Source of the DNA: Paramacrobiotus metropolitanus
Lineage: Eukaryota > Tardigrada > Eutardigrada > Parachela > Macrobiotidae
NCBI RefSeq assembly: GCF_019649055.1
Contig: NW_026570246.1
Span: 186,001 to 250,000 of the forward strand
Direction: 5' to 3'
DNA length: 64,000 nucleotides
In this document: positions 57,474-64,000 of the stretch, in pieces
Layout of the letters: the number at the start of each line of letters is the position of its first letter
Numbering within the stretch: position 1 is the stretch's first letter
The notes under the pieces: generated by a model
The model's database searches: none
What the model was told of the DNA's origin: nothing
The model's input: the letters and a program-made list of their open reading frames with translations, nothing else
Program-made: the position numbers and the translations under genes

Positions 57474-58848
57474 GGCATGGTCTGATTAGCACACTAACGC
57501 CGATACACGGATGGATAATGGTTGACCTGGGGAAAGGCGATAATGGCACGGGTTTACTATCAACAAACCTGCCGTGAACAAGCAGTTTCAACCTGCAGGA
57601 TGGTACTCTAAAATGTGATCGATACTGTCAACGGAGCACTGAATAAAAGACGGAGCTGTGTGAGATCCAGGTGGGATCTCCGCTGTGCAGGTAGCAGCGT
57701 TATGGTGTATGTATATGGATATCGATCGGAAAAGACATTAATCCTTGTTGTTCGCACCGGTAAGTGGTTTCGTGTGACCTAATCCGCGTTACTTCACCTT
57801 CTGCATCACCGGTTTACGGTAGAATCTTTTGAGGGACCCTGATTGTTGGCTGTTTTTATTTGCCTGCGCGGTCGTCTTCGTCTTACAAAAATTTTTCCAT
57901 GACCGAACGGGTTACATATTTATAACCCAAAACGGAAAAAAACGCATACAATTTTATCTCCGAATACCGTATAATTATGTGTGAAGACGTTCTGTCCCAG
58001 CCAGGGTCATATAGATAAAATAACAGTGTAATTACACCAAGGTCAATTTTAAGTATGCCTTGCGCTAGAGAGGTTGGAATTATACGTGGTATACAACTTA
58101 AAATTTTATCAAATTAAGTATCTTGTGGTCTATACCTTGCTACAGTATAATGGCATGTTGGCATCATTTATAATCTGTAGTAGTAACTTACAAAATATGC
58201 CGTCCATATTATAAGCCATTTTTGTCCAGTGACACGTATCGGCACTCGAGACAGTTAATTTCATGGCGCATATATACTCGGTAGGTAATCTGCAATGTCT
58301 GGAGAAACGTACGAGTATCACGCGCTAGGAATGTTTTTCAGTAAAACCATTACGTGCTAAGAAATTTCCGGGCGCATGAAGTGACGTATTCTGTATTGCT
58401 GAGAAAAGTTATACTAATAATCGTATTCAGTATATTAAATATGTAACGGAAGTACCTAATTTCGCAATATTACTCTTATAAACAGATAAACTGTGCGGGA
58501 ACTTTGTTCATGTGTTTTGCACTATACAAATTTGTACTTGGTCAAACATTTTTAATACTGTTTGACCATTGGTTGCCTGTTGCATTTTTACTGAGAATCA
58601 CCTTAAAAAAGGATTTATTAACAACACTAGCAGAATCATGAACCATAGTTGCATAAAACACAGTTGTAAATTATGGTGGTTCACTGTTACGTTACGATGT
58701 GAACGGTAAACCCAAAGATTCACAGAAAATAATACTGGACAAGTTGTCAGAATCAGTGAAAGATCTACGGTATAAGTCACACCACAGAAGACCGAATGAA
58801 CCACTTTATGCTTTATAACTATAAAATTATAAATAAATTCACCGTAGC
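57474..58848. other. Intergenic spacer
   Basis: About 1.4 kb with the INPP5E-like promoter and the 3' UTR of the carrier gene. No coding exon or structured repeat is seen. Confidence 0.45.
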
Positions 58849-61273
58849 TCATTTCTTCGAGGCAGTTTTAAATAATGCTCGGCAGTTGATAGACATGCGA
58901 TGATCCGGAATGACGATGATGATGAAGCCGAGAACAATGAGGATCGATCCAATTATTTCCAAATGAGAAAATTCCACGTGACGCAGAAAGTAATCAATTC
59001 CTACAAAAAAATCCCGACTTAACACAAATTACTTCCTGCAACGCAGTCTAATTTCACCACCTACCCATATTTCCCGGGATCCTTAGTAAGCTTCCAAAAG
59101 ACATCAACAGCGGCGTGGCAACTATTAATCCATAATTCATCAGCTTGGCCGCGACTACAAAATCCAACGGCATCGATAATTACTGCATGACAAAATGTGC
59201 CACACTAGCAAAATTAGTATTTAACATTTTCCCGATATACCGGTAAGCATGTTACATATATATACATTGTAATCACGACAACGCCGGTGATTCCCCTTTG
59301 ATTATACGAGTAATCAAATTTTTTAATTACGTAACACCCACATAAGGAGCAGATCCCGGAAAGAAGCATCCAATTCCAGGGGATACTTTCCCAGCTCCAC
59401 ACTTCCGCGTACGTCATCTTCATCCACAAGGGAATTGTCCAGAATATGGCCACGGTGAATGACGCCGCTGTCGTCAGGAAGCAACAACATTGTCCAAATG
59501 TCAGACGTTTGTAAACGTGTTTGTAGTACATCTAAAAGGCAAACTGCAATTTTAGAATTTCATCGCATACAGGCGTTGATAATATCAATCAGCTCACAAT
59601 GTTAAAACAGAAAATGGATGTCGCAATCACAGTTAGGCCGATTCCCAAGGAAGAACTGGACTGGAACCCCTTCGAGTACGCGATAACGGCCACCCCGCTT
59701 AATGAGATCAGAACAGCGAGAACCTTTAAACAAAAAATTATTATCGTTTAAATAATCATACAGTTTACTGAAATCTAACAATATTAGTGAAGCACACCGG
59801 AAATCGCCCGCAACAACAGCGTATAGTGTTCATGATATTAAAGGTCGTAAGTCGCACAAAATACCGGTATAGTTCTATGTATTTAACACGTACGCTGTCA
59901 GATTGATTTCCTATGGGTAAAGAAATACAGTAATCGCACCTTGGCAAAGAGAACTTGTTGCCCAAAGAAAACAACAGCGGCGAAATAAACCATAGCCACT
60001 GGAAAGAAAATACTAATGTCAAGTCAGCGAAATGATCTTATGAATAAATCAATATGTATACATAGTAGCTTGCGGCATTACCTTGGGTAGTCTGCACACA
60101 AGCCACTTCCGATGCCGTCGCGTAGGACAATGCAATAATACATAATGACACCGCCAGGACGATATTCGAGCCGAGAATTCCAATTGTCTTGATAAAGAAA
60201 ATTGGAAGCGGATCCGGCGATTTGAAAATGGAACATTCTCTACAAATGTCAATCTTATACACCTGACAACCGACACGCAATGCAGTATACCTCTGCTTTA
60301 AGGCTTACCAGTTAGCAAATAAATCGATGCCATTAAAATATGATACATGTAGTTTCCATTCAGAAATTTTGCTCACTTGAGGATTTGCCGGATGGTCTTT
60401 CGCTTCCGTCGTCCGCAATGCGATTTGATCCATACGATCAAAACATATCCCGGAAGCACAAACAGTCGCATCAGATTGTTGACGTATAAAATAAAAAACG
60501 GCGCGTAGAAGTCTTCGCTGAAGACATTTTTTAACAGCTGTTGATCGGCAATGGTGGCCATGCAGTAGAAGATCAATACCACCACGGCGGCAATTAACGA
60601 TGTGGGATGCTCGGTTGGAAGGGCCGCAGCTTCCGGTTCAGGCTCAGGTATGGCTGGAGAGAGGGAAGGGATCGAGGAGCGACGGAAGTCCACCACTGCA
60701 AAACACTCAACGCGTTAAAGTAAACAGTACTGGCAAGGTAGAAAAATTTTTGCCGCAAATTTTTAGCGCTGCGCTACGACAGAGATATAGAGTACGCAAA
60801 CTGCCCATCTGCCGACATTTTGTACATTTCGACACATACTCATCAAACTAGTTTCGGTATTAATAAACTGAGGGAGCGAGCTTAATAAGTTCGAACCGAG
60901 CTTAAGAAATGTTAAGAAAATGTGAAAATTTTGAAAAATCTTGAAGAATTTAATTTAAAAATCTTGAAACTAAATTCTGAAAAATGTTGAAAAATTCCAA
61001 AAAATTGCGATCAGCAGTCAGCAGCTATTGGCATAAAATCCAGTGTATCGTTCCGCGAGAACATCGACGCTTATTAACACAGTATCACGCACCATCGGCT
61101 GTATGAACTCGCAGGCGATGTCCGCCGCCATGTTCCTCTTCTGCATCGTCATCCGAATGTGTGCTAGAACCGGAATCCGGTAGGGGAATCGGTAGCGCAG
61201 TGATGGGATCCATCTCCACGTGGATTTCCGGTTCCTCCAGATGAGCATTTTCGTGTCTGTCCGCAATATGCAT
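58849..61273 (-). CDS. SLC35F3/F4-like membrane carrier
   Basis: Eight exons (61273-61093, 60695-60377, 60239-60082, 59998-59940, 59723-59598, 59531-59342, 59154-59065, 59000-58849), all in phase, give 424 residues. That is close to human SLC35F3 (about 420). The first 90 residues are acidic and soluble, with a poly-Glu/His stretch. About ten hydrophobic segments follow. Family-like stretches are ALSYATASEVACVQTTQ, AMVYFAAVVFFGQQVLFAK, SLSGVAVIAYSKGFQSSSS and NYGLIVATPLLMSFGSLL, ending in IIGSILIVLGFIIVIIP. These match the drug/metabolite-transporter fold of SLC35F3/F4 rather than Golgi nucleotide-sugar SLC35A-D. SLC35F3 has been linked to thiamine transport; substrate here is unknown. Start: ATG of MHIADRHENAH, the first in frame; an upstream exon cannot be excluded. 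Confidence 0.83.
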
Positions 61274-63320
61274 CTTCCGCGACCGGAATTTCCCCTTCGC
61301 AACTGCGCTGCCCCGAACAGTTGAAACTTTCCACAACGACGCTTATTAAACCAGTACGCATTTGTCGCACAATCTTTCGAGCTGCCGTTTATTCAGAACA
61401 CCAAGCAATTGAAGGTCAAAAGTCGGGTGCCTCGGTGAAGTGGTTGTCAAAACCGTCTTTTCCGGAGGGGAGCATTTATTGAAACAATGGCTGCTACGGC
61501 ATTCCAGCTACACAGAAACATTCGAAAGCCTATTTTCGTCGGTGGTGAATTCTTTAGCAACTACCGCAAGACGCTAGCTAGCACATCGCATGCGGCGTGG
61601 CTTTGCAAAACTGTGGCGCGAAGTTCTACATCAGCCGGCAGAAGTGTTTGCAAAAAAAACTAGAGTGACATGGTAGCGTCGTAGAGTGACTCATGTTCGA
61701 TCGGCAGCTTTATACCACAAACGCGTGTTGGGCATTTTCGTCTACCGCCGTCTGCCGAACACCGATTCGTCTACGGGCGTAGTGGTTATTCCAGGTGTGC
61801 ACATTTCTATATTTTGCGTTTTTGTTTACGCATGTTTACCGGCATTCCGTAAAAAACCAGCTAGTGGTAAGGAGATGCAGACGGGACTTATTAGTAATTC
61901 AAGCATAATCAAATACGAAGGTTCGATTAAACAGTGCACAGTGCACTGCACACGAGAGGACATTGAAGCATATGTTACCATCTTGTAAAGTAACCAGAAA
62001 TCAGTTAACGATTAAAATAGCGTTGTAGTTTGTATTTGATACACGTTATTCACATCATGCTCGAAAAGAGCGTTTTGCTTTCTTCAAGCTCTTTTATAAA
62101 TGGTCATATCAATCCACGTTTTCACATTCCCGCTTGCAATGGTGAAAATGCGGGATCATAATAATTATTATTGGCTCACATATACTTCTTACCAGTAACG
62201 TTATATTCGTTACTAACTCGTACAGATACAGTGCTTTTATACTTACTTCGTAAATTCACCAGGTCCCAACTCCATGCGTATTGTACTCGTACAGTAGTTT
62301 AGTTTGTACGAACGGTAATACCAAATTTATTAGCTTTTTTTAGGAAAATGCGTAAACTTTGCAAAAATATTAGTTATTTAGTACGAAAGCCGGTCAAATT
62401 TTCAGTGCTAGAAATAAAAGCGCTAATTTTATGGTTTCAGTAAAACATATCTAAAATTATCTAAAATGGGCATATCTAAAATTATATAACTATACTCGTA
62501 CAGTATCTGTATGGTTCATAATTTAGTTGAACACTGGTCAATCATGAGAAATTTTTCAAATCAGAGGCAGCCAATCCCAAGAAATGCATTCTCATCTCGG
62601 ATATCATTTGGAATGCCCAGGTTGTGAGTTTCGGTTTACCTTACATACAGAGTACTGCAGTTAACTTTTGTTGTGCTGATGTACAGATACAGTAGATTTG
62701 TACAATGCAATATAAATTACTGGGTATTAACAATAAAATAAAATTATGTGGAGAATTGAAAGATATTATACCATATGCATGCAGTGGCTAGTGGCTACTG
62801 TATCTTCGAAAAGCAGGACATTTCCCTACATAAGTAATATAGATATCTTTGTGTGAAATGCTTATTTGCTGTAATTCCGTTACCGAATTCTTATCGGTCA
62901 AGGTGCGGCTTTAATATTAATTCAAATACATTTCCAAGATTCCACCGTAATGTTTTTCGTAGATTTGCTTAGACTTCAATTTGTGTACACGAGCATCCGT
63001 CTGATAATGCTGCAAATGATGATTTACATTGTTTGAACAAGCTACGGTTTACCGATTACAATAATTACTCGGCAAAATGGTTAATATTACCAAATAATGG
63101 TCTGTCATATTTCCTGTATCGTCTGCATAAAAGGTTGCAGTTGTATTAAGTTCAGTAGTTCAGTAGTACCCGGGACCCTCCACTTGTCGTATTAGAATTA
63201 ATTGCGAATACTTGTGTCAAAGCGTTCTAAAAGATTATCCAACTAAATTCATGCTTATAAGTGTCTGCAAACTTTCAACTTAATCCTTAATCTTATTGAA
63301 TTAAGACCGGCAGCTGGAAC
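61274..63320. other. Divergent spacer between carrier and alkaline phosphatase genes
   Basis: About 2 kb with promoters for both diverging genes. The open frame at 61686-61988 (plus, 100 codons) has no recognisable content. Two perfect copies of TACTCGTACAGTA lie at 62284 and 62493. No exon, repeat array or RNA gene is supported. Confidence 0.45.
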
Positions 63321-64000
63321 ATGAAGCGCCTTACGTGTTCGGGCCATATTTTCGGGATTATAACGTATTTTTTAGCTGCATGTTTAATTATTAATTGTGT
63401 GGATGCGGAAAGTAAGTACAGCGTGGACCAAAATAAATTATGACGACTAATGATTATGTATGACGGTATTTGAAACAATTCCAATAATTAGCATGCGCAT
63501 ATGCATATTGCACAATATCAAAACTGCTGCTTATTGTTAGGCGCACAGGAATGGACAGAGAAAGCCAAAGAAGAACTGCGCATCGCACTGCAAACTAAAC
63601 CAATTGAAGTGCGTCCGAAAAACGTGATATTCTTTTTGGGTGATGGAATGGGCATCGCGACGCTGACCGCTGCCCGGATTTACAAAGGTCAACGGGAAGG
63701 AAGAACCGGGGAAGAAGGTTTCTTGGCGTTCGAGCGGTTTCCACATGTCGGATTGTCTAAGGTGGCAATTTAATAAGAATATCTATATATCAAAGCAGGC
63801 AACACCAGAGAAAAATTAAAAAGGTTTTTCGGTTAGACATATGCAGATAACACGCAGACAACGGATTCGGCTGCTGCGGCGACCGCATTTCTGTGCGGAG
63901 TCAAGACCAACCGAGGCGTCCTAGGCGTCAACAGCAATGTGAAACAGGGCAATTTCAGCGCGGTTCCGGAAAATGAAATATCCTCCATTTTCTCCTGGGC
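63321..64000 (+). CDS. Alkaline phosphatase, N-terminal part (cut by window edge)
   Basis: Three exons are visible (63321-63411, 63541-63761, 63837 to beyond 64000) and join in phase. A signal peptide starts MKRLTCSGHIFG with a hydrophobic core to CVDAES. The mature start AQEWTEKAKEELRIAL is typical of animal alkaline phosphatases. Then follow NVIFFLGDGMGIATLTAARI with the zinc/magnesium-ligand Asp, FPHVGLSK, and TTDSAAAATAFLCGVKTNRG with the phosphoserine nucleophile in D-S-A. The family hydrolyses phosphate monoesters at the cell surface or in secretions. Catalytic residues visible so far are intact. The C-terminal GPI-anchor signal, if any, lies outside the window. Confidence 0.92.

Noticed and set aside
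57474-57560. X-box-like GTTGACCTGGGGAAAG upstream of the INPP5E-like gene
   Set aside because: Too many mismatches to the consensus to claim.
61686-61988. 100-codon plus-strand frame upstream of alkaline phosphatase
   Set aside because: No recognisable content; overlaps a presumed divergent promoter.

Overview
This is an intron-dense animal nuclear window. It carries IFT-A, INPP5E, a CNG-beta-like family, a CaMKK-like kinase, an SLC35F-like carrier and an arthropod-style chitin-binding secreted protein. Introns are mostly 50-600 bp with GT-AG ends, and gene order mixes both strands. The chitin-binding protein and overall gene style suggest an ecdysozoan. A tardigrade-like animal is my guess, not something the sequence proves.

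Layout. 1-22,467: three tandem minus-strand genes for cyclic-nucleotide-gated channel beta-type subunits (unit 1 runs off the left edge; units 2 and 3 are whole). A plus-strand secreted CUB-CUB-LDLa-trypsin-fold gene (11,846-16,403) sits between units 2 and 3; its catalytic His and Ser are both replaced. 22,468-24,866: spacer with short tandem repeats and a 352-bp inverted-repeat element. 24,867-33,038: WDR35/IFT121 in about 25 exons, ending in its zinc ribbon. 33,039-37,900: no gene I can support. 37,950-45,800: minus-strand CaMKK-like kinase whose 5' end I cannot close. 46-49 kb: spacer with a (TA)n array. 49,121-52,015: two single-exon GNAT paralogues. 53,084-54,164: secreted chitin-binding protein. 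55,548-57,473: INPP5E-like 5-phosphatase with a C-terminal CaaX box. 58,849-61,273: SLC35F3/F4-like carrier. 63,321-end: start of an alkaline phosphatase.

How the genes relate. IFT121, INPP5E and the CNG-beta family are products that in other animals act in cilia, mostly sensory cilia here by inference; CaMKK would respond to calcium entering through such channels. I infer no operon. Several conserved exons contain a one-base break, three of them at short homopolymers. In each case every other exon joins in phase, so assembly errors are a more likely explanation than gene death. No virus-like element, retroelement, tRNA or CRISPR was recognised.
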